The notes under the pieces: model-generated | What the model was told of the DNA's origin: nothing | The model's database searches: none | The model's input: the letters and a program-made list of their open reading frames with translations, nothing else | NCBI GenBank assembly: GCA_016870275.1 | Contig: VGBZ01000001.1 | Span: 124,001-188,000, forward strand | Source: Actinomycetota bacterium | GTDB lineage: Bacteria; Actinomycetota; Acidimicrobiia; Acidimicrobiales; Microtrichaceae | Direction of reading: 5' to 3' | DNA length: 64,000 nt | In this document: in pieces, positions 56,506 through 64,000 of the stretch | Layout of the letters: every line of letters starts with the position of its first letter | Numbering within the stretch: position 1 is the first letter of the stretch | Program-made: the position numbers and the translations under genes

Positions 56506-58593
56506 CTACGGGGCCGCCGGCGCGGACTGCGGCCCGACGTTGCCAGCCGAGTCGAACGCAGCAACGGTCCACACGCTGAGCAGATCATCTACGGGCACGT
56601 AGACAGCATTCTGCGCCGAGGCTACTTCGATGCCGTTGCGATAGACCACGTAGCCCGCCACGCCCACGTCGTCTCGGCCCTCGATCCACGCCAGCGTGTC
56701 GGGTGTGGCGAACGTGAGGCCTTCGGGCGCCGCTGGGGGTGCCGTGTCCGGGGCTCCGATGGTGAACACCGCACACTCGTCGTCGAGCGCCACCGGCAGC
56801 GTCACGCTCTGGCCCGCAACGGTGGCGGCAACCGCCTCGGTGCCGGTCGGTGTGACCCGACGGATCGTCGAGGTGGACACCCAGTCGGGGACGTCCACGG
56901 TCACGTTGCCCGAGACCGGGTAGTTCCAGTAGGTCGGGTACCAGGGAGGCCCGTTTGCGGTGTACCGGAGGTTGCACGCCACGACCACCTGACGCTCCTC
57001 TCCGACGATCGTGCGTGTCTTGATGTACGGAGAGTCGGCCGACGAGGACTCCTCGACCTCGCCGTAGGTGAGGACGTCGCGCACCTGCCGGACGACCCCG
57101 ACGTCGCGCGGTGCCTGGGCCATGGCGGCTGCATACTGCGGGTCGCCGAGGTAGTCGCTGTTCCAGACGAACCAGTTGATCCCGTCGGCGCCACCCATTA
57201 CCGACAGCCAGAACTGCGTGCTGACTGCCCAGGCGCTCGGCTGGCAGTTCCACGCGGAACTCGCAGCGAGCTGCGGCCAGATCCACATGGGGAGCGGCTC
57301 GGTGTTGTCCTTGAGGACGTCGGTGTAGTCGAGGGCCTCGATCATGTCGGCGTTCCGGGCCCAGTTGGACCCGAAGATCGCATTGGGTGCGCACACGACG
57401 TAGTGGTCGTGTCCGGTGATGTCGGGGATCTGCCCGTACTCGTTGAACTTGCGTTGCATCGCGAAGTTCACCCACATCGGGTGGGTGGGGTCGAGCGCCC
57501 TGTACTGGTCCACCCGTGCAGCGACCGCGGCTGAGGTGTCCTCGGGCTCGTCGCCCAGGTCGGGCTCGTCGCTGAGGAGCCACGAGCGGATGCCCGGGTT
57601 GTTCTGTTGGGCCGCCACGGTGGCCGGATTGGCGAACCGCTGGGCGTTGGTCTGGATCCGCCAGCGGTCCCACAGTTCTGCGAACTTCGGCGAGGCGCCA
57701 CCGACGATCTGGTCCACGGGGACCTGCTTGGTCGCCTGCTTGGCCTCGTCGCTGCGATCGGGAAGCTCACTGTGCCACGTCCCCAGGTCGAACTCGGGCT
57801 CGATCAGCCGCAGCGCACCGAGCACCCACTCCTGTTGGCCCCCGAGACCGATCGCTCCGACCTGCAGCGCCACCGGAGCCATCACCGGTGCCGGTGCGTC
57901 GAGTTGGATCCGGATGAGCAGGACGCGGTCGGGCTCGACGGTCCAATCGCCGTCGGGCGTCGAGACCGACGGGTCGGTGACGGGGATCCGGACGTCGTCG
58001 TTCACTGCGAGGTGATTGACGGTGTAGGCCACGTCGGAGCGGTTCCGGACCGTCACGAACAGCTCGGTCCGATCAGCGCTCGCCACGATCGAACCCACCT
58101 TGAGGACGGCCCCGCGCAGCTTCGCCGATCGGGTGACGGTCAGGCCGTTCTCGGTCTCGACGTCGACCTGGACCTGCTCGTCGGCACGGAGCGGTGCGGT
58201 GATCCCCTTGATGGTCACCACCGCCGAGGACGTCGGCGAACCCGCCGGGCCGAGCTCGGGCGGCCAGACACGCCACCACTTCAGACCCGGGAGCGACTCG
58301 ACGGGAATGCCGTTGACGAGCACCTGCTCGATACGGTCGGTCGTCGGATTGGGATTGTCGACCCGGAACAACAGGAGTCCGCCGCCGTCGTTGTAGGGCG
58401 ACTCCTCGACGTAGCGAGCATCGCGTGTGGCCGGGACGAACGTCATGCCCTCGACCGTCGCCGAACCCAGCGCACCCGTCGGCGGCGGGACCGTGGAGAC
58501 GCAGGCCACGGTCACCAGACCGACGACCGCTACGACTGCGAGCAACGCCACACCCGTTCGACCAACTCCCCGTCGACCGCTCTGTGCTCTCAC
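56506..58593 (-). CDS. Secreted lipoprotein with GH-like barrel and C-terminal Fn3 domain
   Basis: 695 residues. Signal segment VALLAVVAVVGLVTVACVST with lipobox TVAC. N-terminal beta-sandwich domains (about 40-230) precede a TIM-barrel-like region with GIRSWLLSDEPDLGDEPEDT, IPDITGHDHYVVCAPN and GADGINWFVWNSDYLGDPQY, where SDEPD is a candidate acid/base Glu. The C-terminal 90 residues are a fibronectin type III domain (APEGLTFATPDTLAWIEGRD, GVAGYVVYRNGIEVAS). I cannot assign a GH family. GTG 58593 is chosen over ATG 58614 because CGGGGGGA (58608-58601) stands 7 nt before it. Probably a surface glycan-cleaving or binding protein for the locus. Confidence 0.68.
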   Translation of the reverse strand: MRAQSGRRGVGRTGVALLAVVAVVGLVTVACVSTVPPPTGALGSATVEGMTFVPATRDARYVEESPYNDGGGLLLFRVDNPNPTTDRIEQVLVNGIPVESLPGLKWWRVWPPELGPAGSPTSSAVVTIKGITAPLRADEQVQVDVETENGLTVTRSAKLRGAVLKVGSIVASADRTELFVTVRNRSDVAYTVNHLAVNDDVRIPVTDPSVSTPDGDWTVEPDRVLLIRIQLDAPAPVMAPVALQVGAIGLGGQQEWVLGALRLIEPEFDLGTWHSELPDRSDEAKQATKQVPVDQIVGGASPKFAELWDRWRIQTNAQRFANPATVAAQQNNPGIRSWLLSDEPDLGDEPEDTSAAVAARVDQYRALDPTHPMWVNFAMQRKFNEYGQIPDITGHDHYVVCAPNAIFGSNWARNADMIEALDYTDVLKDNTEPLPMWIWPQLAASSAWNCQPSAWAVSTQFWLSVMGGADGINWFVWNSDYLGDPQYAAAMAQAPRDVGVVRQVRDVLTYGEVEESSSADSPYIKTRTIVGEERQVVVACNLRYTANGPPWYPTYWNYPVSGNVTVDVPDWVSTSTIRRVTPTGTEAVAATVAGQSVTLPVALDDECAVFTIGAPDTAPPAAPEGLTFATPDTLAWIEGRDDVGVAGYVVYRNGIEVASAQNAVYVPVDDLLSVWTVAAFDSAGNVGPQSAPAAP

Positions 58594-58855
58594 GTGTGAA
58601 TCCCCCCGATTCATCGTTCGTCGCTCAAACGGTGTCGAACCCACCCCATCGGTGGTGTTCGGCCCTGTCCGAGCGAAGGCTGTCGTCGCCGGGCCTGCCG
58701 TAGCCGACCCGGTCGTGATCGCCGGACGCCACCGGCACCACGCCCGATCATGTTAGGTAACCTCACGAAAGCAGACAAGGCTCAACGAGCAACGACGGGA
58801 ACATCTGCCCGGGCCATCCGGGCCGGCCGCCAAAACAGCGGGAGGACGAGGAACC
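58594..58855. promoter_or_regulatory. Divergent control region (GH-like lipoprotein / Fe-ADH-like)
   Basis: About 260 bp with no convincing gene. It holds a short inverted repeat GTTA-GG-TAAC (58752-58761) and, at the right end, the ribosome-binding stretch GGGAGGACGAGGAACC before GTG 58856. The poly-G ribosome-binding site of the leftward gene is at 58602-58607. No ROK-type GTAAG/CTTAC repeat is present here. Confidence 0.35.
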
Positions 58856-59869
58856 GTGATCACAGCCAGAGGGTTCGACGTCGACTATGGCCGGGGCCAA
58901 CTCGCCGGCCGGCTCGACAACATCGGGCCGTGGGTCGCCCTGACCCAGCCCGAACCGTGGGAGCGACTCGGACCGACCCTCCCGGCCGCACCGGAGCAGA
59001 TCATCTGGGCCGGCGATCTGCGTCCCGCCCACCTCGACAGCCTGATCGCAGACCTGCCGGCGGAGGCGGCACTCGTTGGAATCGGTGGCGGTTCGGCCAT
59101 GGACACCGCCAAGTGGCTCCACCACCGCACCGGCCGCACGCTGGTGCAGGTGCCCTCGCTGCCGTCGGTCGATGCGTGTTTCACGCGGATGACCGCCCTG
59201 CGTGATGCCGGGGGCGTCCGTTACGAGGGCGACTCGGTGCCCGAGGTCGTCATCGTCGACTTCGACCTCATCTGGTCCGCACCACGAGCGCTCGTCTCCG
59301 GCGGCATCGGCGATGTGTTGTCGTGCCACACCGGACTGTTCGACTGGGCCCTCGGCGCCGCCGCCGGTCGCGATGCACCGTGGGACGAGGAGGCGGCTGC
59401 CCGAGGCCGCGAGTACCTCGACGATCTCGAGGTACTCGCCCCACTCCTCGCCGCCGGCGAGGACCAGGGGATCGAGATGCTCATGGAGTGCCACCGAGAC
59501 ATCGGCTGGCTGTGCCACGAACTCGGCCACGCCCGGTTCGAGGAGGGTTCGGAGCACTTCTGGGCATACGCCTTCGAACACGTGACCGGCCGGACGATCA
59601 TGCACGGCGAACTGGTCACCTTGGGAGTGCTGGTCATGTCGATACTCCAGGGCAACGACCCCGACCGACCCCGCCGCATCGCTGACGCAGCGGGCGCCCG
59701 AACCGATCTCGACGAACTGGGGGTGGCCTGGTCCGAGGTCGAGGCCGCACTCGTGCGTCTACCGTCGTTCGTCGAGGAGCAGAGACTCTGGTATTCGGTA
59801 GCCAATGGCCTCGAGGTCGGCCCCGAACAGCTCGGAGCCGCCCGTCGGGCGCTCCGCGTGCTGGACTGA
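58856..59869 (+). CDS. Iron-containing alcohol dehydrogenase / glycerol-1-phosphate dehydrogenase-like enzyme
   Basis: 337-residue protein of the Fe-ADH/G1PDH (EgsA/AraM) superfamily. GIGGGSAMDTAKWLHHRTGR is the NAD(P)-binding segment, VPSLPSVDACFTRMTALRD the substrate segment, and the metal ligands are SGGIGDVLSCHTGLFDW (Asp), SEHFWAYAFEHVTGR (His) and MHGELVTLG (His). Whether it makes glycerol-1-phosphate or reduces a ketosugar is not clear; its position next to the GH38 gene argues for a sugar-related role. GTG 58856 has a good ribosome-binding site. Confidence 0.85.
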   Translation: MITARGFDVDYGRGQLAGRLDNIGPWVALTQPEPWERLGPTLPAAPEQIIWAGDLRPAHLDSLIADLPAEAALVGIGGGSAMDTAKWLHHRTGRTLVQVPSLPSVDACFTRMTALRDAGGVRYEGDSVPEVVIVDFDLIWSAPRALVSGGIGDVLSCHTGLFDWALGAAAGRDAPWDEEAAARGREYLDDLEVLAPLLAAGEDQGIEMLMECHRDIGWLCHELGHARFEEGSEHFWAYAFEHVTGRTIMHGELVTLGVLVMSILQGNDPDRPRRIADAAGARTDLDELGVAWSEVEAALVRLPSFVEEQRLWYSVANGLEVGPEQLGAARRALRVLD

Positions 59870-59914
59870 CGCCCGCCCACCGGCCGCCTGCGGCCTGAGA
59901 CCAGGAGTGCCGAC

Positions 59915-62900
59915 GTGCACGACGACCGCAACATCACCGAGGCCCGCATCGACCGGGTGTTCAACCAACGCATCCGACCAGCGGTGTTCACCGACTCGCT
60001 GACCTTCGACGTCGAGGCCTGGGAGGTAACGGGCGAACCGGTGCCGGTGACCGAGGCCGTCGCCGCCGACTACGCACCGTTCAGCGTCGGATCCGGCTTC
60101 TCCCGGCCCTGGGGCACGACGTGGTTCAAGATGAGCGCAACGGTCCCCGAGCACTGGGCCGGTGAGCACGTCCAAGCGGAGATCCACCTCGCCTACTCCG
60201 ACATGCCCGGCTTCACGTCCGAGGCGCTCATCTGGACGCAGACCCCCACGGGAGAGTGGACGCCGTGGCGGGGCATCCACCCTGCTGCCCATCACGTCAC
60301 CCTCGCTCGGCCCGCCGCCGGTGGCGAACGCATCGAGTTGCTCGTCGAAGCAGCGTCCAACCCGTCGATCATCGAAGGGTTTCCCGATGCGAACAGCGAC
60401 CTCGACACCGCCGGGACCACCCCGATCCACACCCTGGCATCGGCGCGCCTCGTCGTGCGCCACGACGACGTGCACGGCCTGATCCACGACGTGTCGGTCC
60501 TGCGGAGCATCATGCGCCAACTTCCGCTCGATCAACCGCCGCGCTGGGAGATCCTCGGTGCGCTCGAAGCCGCAATCTCGGCGATCGACCTCGAGGACGT
60601 CCCCGGCAGCGCCGGCGCAGCGCGTGACGCCCTGAGCGGGATCCTGGCCCGGCCGGCACCGCAGTCGGCGCACCGGGTCTCGGCCATCGGACACGCTCAC
60701 ATGGACACGGCGTGGTTGTGGCCGCTGCGTGAGACGCAACGCAAGTGCTCACGGACCTTCGCCAACGTGCTCCGGCTCATGGAGGACCACCCCGAGTTCC
60801 GGTTCTGCTGCTCGCAGGCCGCTCAGTACGAGTGGATGCTCGACGACTACCCGCACCTCTTCGCCGAGATCAGCGCTCGTGTCGCCGAGGGCCGATGGGT
60901 TCCCGTCGGTGGCATGTGGGTCGAGGCCGACACCAACCTCGCAGGCGGCGAGGCGCTCCTCCGTCAGTTCACCCACGGGCAGCGTTTCTTCGCCGAGCAC
61001 TTCGGCCTTCGTTGCACCGAGACGTGGATCCCCGACGTGTTCGGCTACCCGGCATCGCTCCCGGGCATCATGGAGCACGCCGGCATCGAGCGGTTCCTGA
61101 CCCAGAAACTCTCGTGGAACCAGACCAACCGGTTCCCGCACCAGAGTTTCTGGTGGGAGGGAATCGACGGCTCGACGGTGTTCACCCACTTCCCACCCGT
61201 CGAGACCTACAACGCCACCTTCGAACCGCACGAGTTGTTCTTCTCCGTGCGGAACTTCGCCGAACGGGGCCGCGCCACGAGGAGCCTCATGCCCTTCGGC
61301 TGGGGAGACGGCGGTGGTGGACCCAGCCCCGACATGATGGAGACGTTCCAACGCACCCGGAACCTCGAGTGGACACCGTTGCTCGAGATCGAGTCGCCCG
61401 AGGCGTTCTTCGACGCCGCCATCGAGGAGTACCCCGACGCACCACGGTGGATCGGCGAGCTGTACCTCGAGATGCACCGGGGAACCCTCACCTCGCAGGC
61501 CGACACGAAGGTCGGCAACCGTCGGTGCGAACTGCTCCTGCGCGAGGCCGAGTTGTGGTGGACCACAGCAGCGACGCTGCTCGGGAATCCATCGCTCTAC
61601 CCGGCCGCCGAGTTGGACCGGATATGGAAGACGGTGCTGTTGCACCAGTTCCACGACATCCTGCCCGGGAGCTCGATCGGGTGGGTGCACCGGGAGGCTG
61701 CCGCCACCTACGCCGAGTTGGGCGCACGCCTCGAGGAACTGATCGCCGAAGCGCTGACGATGTTGGCCCCGACGGGACCGGCTGTGGCCAATGCCGCCCC
61801 CGACGCCCGCACCGAGGTGGCCGTGCTGGACGCCGACGATCCCACGACCAGTGCCGTGGCCGGATCCTCCTGGGCCCAGGCACTCAGCGACGGGTCCACC
61901 GCCGTGGTCGTCTCGGTCCCGGCGCTCGGTGTGGTCCCCCTCGGCGACCACCGGCTCGACGGTGCCGTCAGCGCCGAGACCACCGCCGGCTCCACGGTGC
62001 TCCGCAACGAGTTCGTCGAGGCCCGCATCGACGCCGATGGGACGATCGGCTCGCTGGTCAACAGGCGAAGCGGCCGTGAGCTCGTCGTCCCCGGCGAGCG
62101 AGCCAACGAACTCCAGATCCACCCTGATCTGCCCAATGCGTTCGACGCCTGGGACATCGAGCACTTCAACCGCCGTCAGGTGGCGCCGATCGACGGACCG
62201 GTCAGCATCGAGGTGACCGATACCGGACCGCTCGTGGCGCGCGTGGTCGTCGAGCGGACCTTCCGGTCCTCGACGGTGAGGCAGACCTTCGAACTCCGGG
62301 CCGGTTCGCCCCGGCTCGACGTGCACGCCGAGTTCGACTGGCACGAACAGGAGCAGCTCCTGCAGGTGGCCTTCCCGTTGGACCTGCACACGACCGACCT
62401 CACCCGTGAGATCCAGTTCGGTCGCACGACCACGGCGATCCACACCAACACCAGCTGGGACGCCGCTCGCTTCGAGGTGTGCGCACACCGATGGGTCTCC
62501 CTGGGCGAACGAGGTGCTGGACTGGCGCTGCTCAACAACGGCCGTTACGGCCACCACGCCGAGCGGGGACGGTCCGAGTCCGGGGAATCCACCACGACCC
62601 TGTTCCTGACGCTGCTCCGAGGTGCTCGCTACCCCGACCCACGACAGGACCAGGGACTGCACCGTTGCACCTGGTCGCTCATGCCCCACGACGGCGACCT
62701 CGATGCTGCGGGTGTGGTGGCCGAGGGGTACCGGCTGAACCTGCCGGTTCGCTTCACTGCGGATGGCACCCGCAACGACCCGTCGCCGCCGATCATCGCC
62801 GTCGATGGCGCCGGCGTCGTCGAGGCCGTCAAGCTCGCCGACGACGGCTCTGGCGACGTGATCGTCAGGCTCTACGAACCCGCCGGCGGACAGGCTCCCT

Positions 62901-63079
62901 GCACGCTCCGGGCGGGCTTCCCCGTCGATGAGATCTCCGCCACCGACGCCCACGAGTCGGCCGAGACCTCGGTGCGGCTGCCGCAGCTCGTCACCGACGG
63001 CGACGACACCGGCGGCGACGCCGCTCGTGCCCGACTCCGGCCGTTCCAGATCGCCACCCTCCGGTTGTCGCCACGTTGA
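59915..63079 (+). CDS. GH38 alpha-mannosidase
   Basis: 1054-residue family 38 enzyme. The zinc His-x-Asp motif is AIGHAHMDTAWLWPLRET (about 256-272), the nucleophile Asp lies in TETWIPDVFGYPASLPG (near 371), and LTQKLSWNQTNRFPHQSFWW and LMPFGWGDGGGGPS are conserved. The middle helical domain and the C-terminal beta domains (DVHAEFDWHEQEQLLQVAFP) are complete. There is no signal peptide, so it acts in the cytoplasm, removing alpha-linked mannose. GTG 59915 starts 45 bp after the dehydrogenase stop, so the two genes are likely co-transcribed. Confidence 0.93.
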   Translation: MHDDRNITEARIDRVFNQRIRPAVFTDSLTFDVEAWEVTGEPVPVTEAVAADYAPFSVGSGFSRPWGTTWFKMSATVPEHWAGEHVQAEIHLAYSDMPGFTSEALIWTQTPTGEWTPWRGIHPAAHHVTLARPAAGGERIELLVEAASNPSIIEGFPDANSDLDTAGTTPIHTLASARLVVRHDDVHGLIHDVSVLRSIMRQLPLDQPPRWEILGALEAAISAIDLEDVPGSAGAARDALSGILARPAPQSAHRVSAIGHAHMDTAWLWPLRETQRKCSRTFANVLRLMEDHPEFRFCCSQAAQYEWMLDDYPHLFAEISARVAEGRWVPVGGMWVEADTNLAGGEALLRQFTHGQRFFAEHFGLRCTETWIPDVFGYPASLPGIMEHAGIERFLTQKLSWNQTNRFPHQSFWWEGIDGSTVFTHFPPVETYNATFEPHELFFSVRNFAERGRATRSLMPFGWGDGGGGPSPDMMETFQRTRNLEWTPLLEIESPEAFFDAAIEEYPDAPRWIGELYLEMHRGTLTSQADTKVGNRRCELLLREAELWWTTAATLLGNPSLYPAAELDRIWKTVLLHQFHDILPGSSIGWVHREAAATYAELGARLEELIAEALTMLAPTGPAVANAAPDARTEVAVLDADDPTTSAVAGSSWAQALSDGSTAVVVSVPALGVVPLGDHRLDGAVSAETTAGSTVLRNEFVEARIDADGTIGSLVNRRSGRELVVPGERANELQIHPDLPNAFDAWDIEHFNRRQVAPIDGPVSIEVTDTGPLVARVVVERTFRSSTVRQTFELRAGSPRLDVHAEFDWHEQEQLLQVAFPLDLHTTDLTREIQFGRTTTAIHTNTSWDAARFEVCAHRWVSLGERGAGLALLNNGRYGHHAERGRSESGESTTTLFLTLLRGARYPDPRQDQGLHRCTWSLMPHDGDLDAAGVVAEGYRLNLPVRFTADGTRNDPSPPIIAVDGAGVVEAVKLADDGSGDVIVRLYEPAGGQAPCTLRAGFPVDEISATDAHESAETSVRLPQLVTDGDDTGGDAARARLRPFQIATLRLSPR

Positions 63080-63128
63080 GTGACCACTGATGGCCTTCAC
63101 GATTGCGACTGACTAGCGTCGAGCGACA

Positions 63129-63599
63129 ATGACCGTCTATCTGGTGCGTCACGCCTCGGCGGGCACCCGCAACCACACCGACCCCTCCGACCGCAGCCGG
63201 ATCCTCGATGAGTCCGGCACCCTGCAGGCCGAACAACTCGCCGGCTGGCTCCGACACGAGGACATCCGTCGGATCGCGAGCAGCCCCGTTCGCCGCTGCG
63301 TCCAGACCGTCGAGCCCCTCGCCAAGGTCCTCGACCTGACCGTGACCCCCGACGAACGACTCGGGGAAGGTTCCGACCTCGAATCGGCCTGGCTGGCGCT
63401 CACCACCGCTGCGAGGTCCCGGGGTGACAGCGTCCTGTGCAGCCACGGCGACCTGATCCCCGAACTCATCAGCCGGCTCCGACGTCGAGGCATGCAGGTC
63501 CCGGGTCGGAGCGGCTGCAGCAAGGGTTCCACCTGGGTGCTCCAGCACTGGAACGGCGAGTGCTTCGCCACGGGCCTCTACACGCCCGTCAAGGTCTGA
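63129..63599 (+). CDS. SixA-like histidine phosphatase
   Basis: 156-residue branch-1 histidine phosphatase. MTVYLVRHASAGTRNHTDPS has the catalytic RHA(S) motif, then RRIASSPVRRCVQTVEPLAK and the second catalytic His in SVLCSHGDLIPELISRL. The short length and RHAxAG motif resemble SixA phosphohistidine phosphatases. ATG 63129 lies 49 bp after the GH38 stop. The substrate is unknown, and a link to the glycan locus is not evident. Confidence 0.85.
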   Translation: MTVYLVRHASAGTRNHTDPSDRSRILDESGTLQAEQLAGWLRHEDIRRIASSPVRRCVQTVEPLAKVLDLTVTPDERLGEGSDLESAWLALTTAARSRGDSVLCSHGDLIPELISRLRRRGMQVPGRSGCSKGSTWVLQHWNGECFATGLYTPVKV

Positions 63600-63704
63600 C
63601 TCCCGTCCGAACTCGATTGAGGGTCGACCGGCCGGTACGGGTGCGGTTATCATCCTGGCGGCCCACTGGCACGGAGTCAGTGGCATCGGAGGGGGTTGAG
63701 GACC

Positions 63705-64000
63705 ATGGCGAACGCCCGTGGAGTCCGAGTCGGTCGGGGTCGCATCAGCGCAATCGGCATCGCTGTGCTGGCGGGTCTCGCCGTGATCGCTGCGTCGTGC
63801 ACGCCACCCACCGGACCCGCTCCGAGAAACTGGAAGGTGCGCCCGGTGTCGATCGAGGTCCTCGATCAGGAGGACACCGACGGCGGTGACGAGCCCTACG
63901 TGATCCAGATCGGGTTCCGCTCCAAGCTCGGCGTCGCCGGGTCCACCGATGTGAGCATCGCGTCGCAGTGCCGCTCCGGTGCGCTGCCGCCCGCCGACAG
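63705..64000 (+). CDS. Secreted lipoprotein, N-terminal part (cut by window edge)
   Basis: The first 98 codons of a protein with a signal segment ISAIGIAVLAGLAVIAASCT and lipobox AASC. The mature start has Pro-rich TPPTGPAPRN, then SIEVLDQEDTDGGDEPYVIQ, which looks like a beta-rich surface domain. ATG 63705 is preceded by GGAGGGGG (63688-63695) and GAGGA (63698-63702). The gene runs off the right edge; no family can be named from this part. Confidence 0.75.
   Translation, partial: MANARGVRVGRGRISAIGIAVLAGLAVIAASCTPPTGPAPRNWKVRPVSIEVLDQEDTDGGDEPYVIQIGFRSKLGVAGSTDVSIASQCRSGALPPAD

Noticed and set aside
58752-58764. TTAGGTAACCT as a possible iron-box (DtxR/IdeR) site
   Set aside because: It is much shorter than the 19-bp consensus and the flanking genes have no iron connection; only a short inverted repeat is supported.
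60749-63100. 783-residue minus-strand frame opposite the GH38 gene
   Set aside because: Antisense of a firmly identified GH38 enzyme; composition (Gly, Val, Glu, His repeats) is typical of shadow frames.

Overview
The window is a gene-dense, GC-rich actinobacterial chromosome segment. Every feature typical of the phylum that I could recognise is here: a WhiB-family Fe-S protein beside a PdtaS-type histidine kinase, a SCO1664/DUF3090/phosphatomutase-like operon, DUF3107, an LCP wall-ligase with a LytR_C domain, an F420-hydrogenase-beta-like protein and paired ArsA ATPases. Thr/Val/Pro-rich linkers of the TTTTVP type in secreted proteins, together with this gene mix, suggest class Acidimicrobiia (an Ilumatobacter-like, free-living and possibly marine lineage). 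The class is an inference, not shown directly. I see no transposase, integrase, phage module, CRISPR array or rRNA. No stretch longer than about 300 bases is without a gene.

Layout, 1-31 kb (housekeeping and small accessory operons): argS (cut by the window edge) lies divergent from a tRNA-Arg(CCG). Next come a Kup potassium transporter, an LCP protein, an acyl-CoA dehydrogenase, a polytopic GT-C-like membrane protein, an orphan FrhB-like Fe-S protein, a family-5 uracil-DNA glycosylase, and the four-gene phosphatase/DUF3090/SCO1664 operon. A minus-strand operon encodes GDPD, GGDEF-EAL, EtfB and EtfA. whiB1-like and pdtaS are convergent, with pdtaS the last gene of an operon with DUF3107 and two ArsA/Get3 ATPases. 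An ECF sigma factor is followed by a broken or recoded membrane-protein gene and a beta-propeller lipoprotein. An Fe-S biogenesis group follows (Mrp, a SufR-like regulator, cysteine desulfurase), then a three-gene PhyH/PhnZ-like HD/HAD operon resembling oxidative organophosphonate degradation. A large lipoprotein with a degenerate subtilase domain plus FG-GAP repeats closes this half.

Layout, 34.6-63.1 kb (a glycan-utilisation locus): a 12-gene minus-strand operon, mostly joined by 1-8 bp overlaps, encodes a ROK regulator, a DegT aminotransferase, an ABC sugar importer (binding protein, two permeases and, at the far end, the ATPase), glycosidases of families GH35/42-like, GH2, GH4 and GH20, a Gfo/Idh/MocA oxidoreductase and a BadF-type N-acetylglucosamine kinase. 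Divergent from it is a plus-strand operon with a ceramidase-domain protein, a PIG-L deacetylase, a secreted serine-hydrolase-like lipoprotein and NagB. Further on lie a secreted GH-like lipoprotein with an Fn3 domain, an Fe-ADH/glycerol-1-phosphate-dehydrogenase-like enzyme and a GH38 alpha-mannosidase. Read together, oligosaccharides containing mannose, galactose and N-acetylglucosamine (N-glycan or glycolipid-like) would be imported by the ABC system, trimmed by cytoplasmic glycosidases, and the GlcNAc routed through kinase, PIG-L deacetylase and NagB into glycolysis. The substrate is inference. An inverted repeat between the ROK gene and the ceramidase-domain gene is the likely control point. 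The window closes with a SixA-like phosphatase and the start of a secreted lipoprotein.
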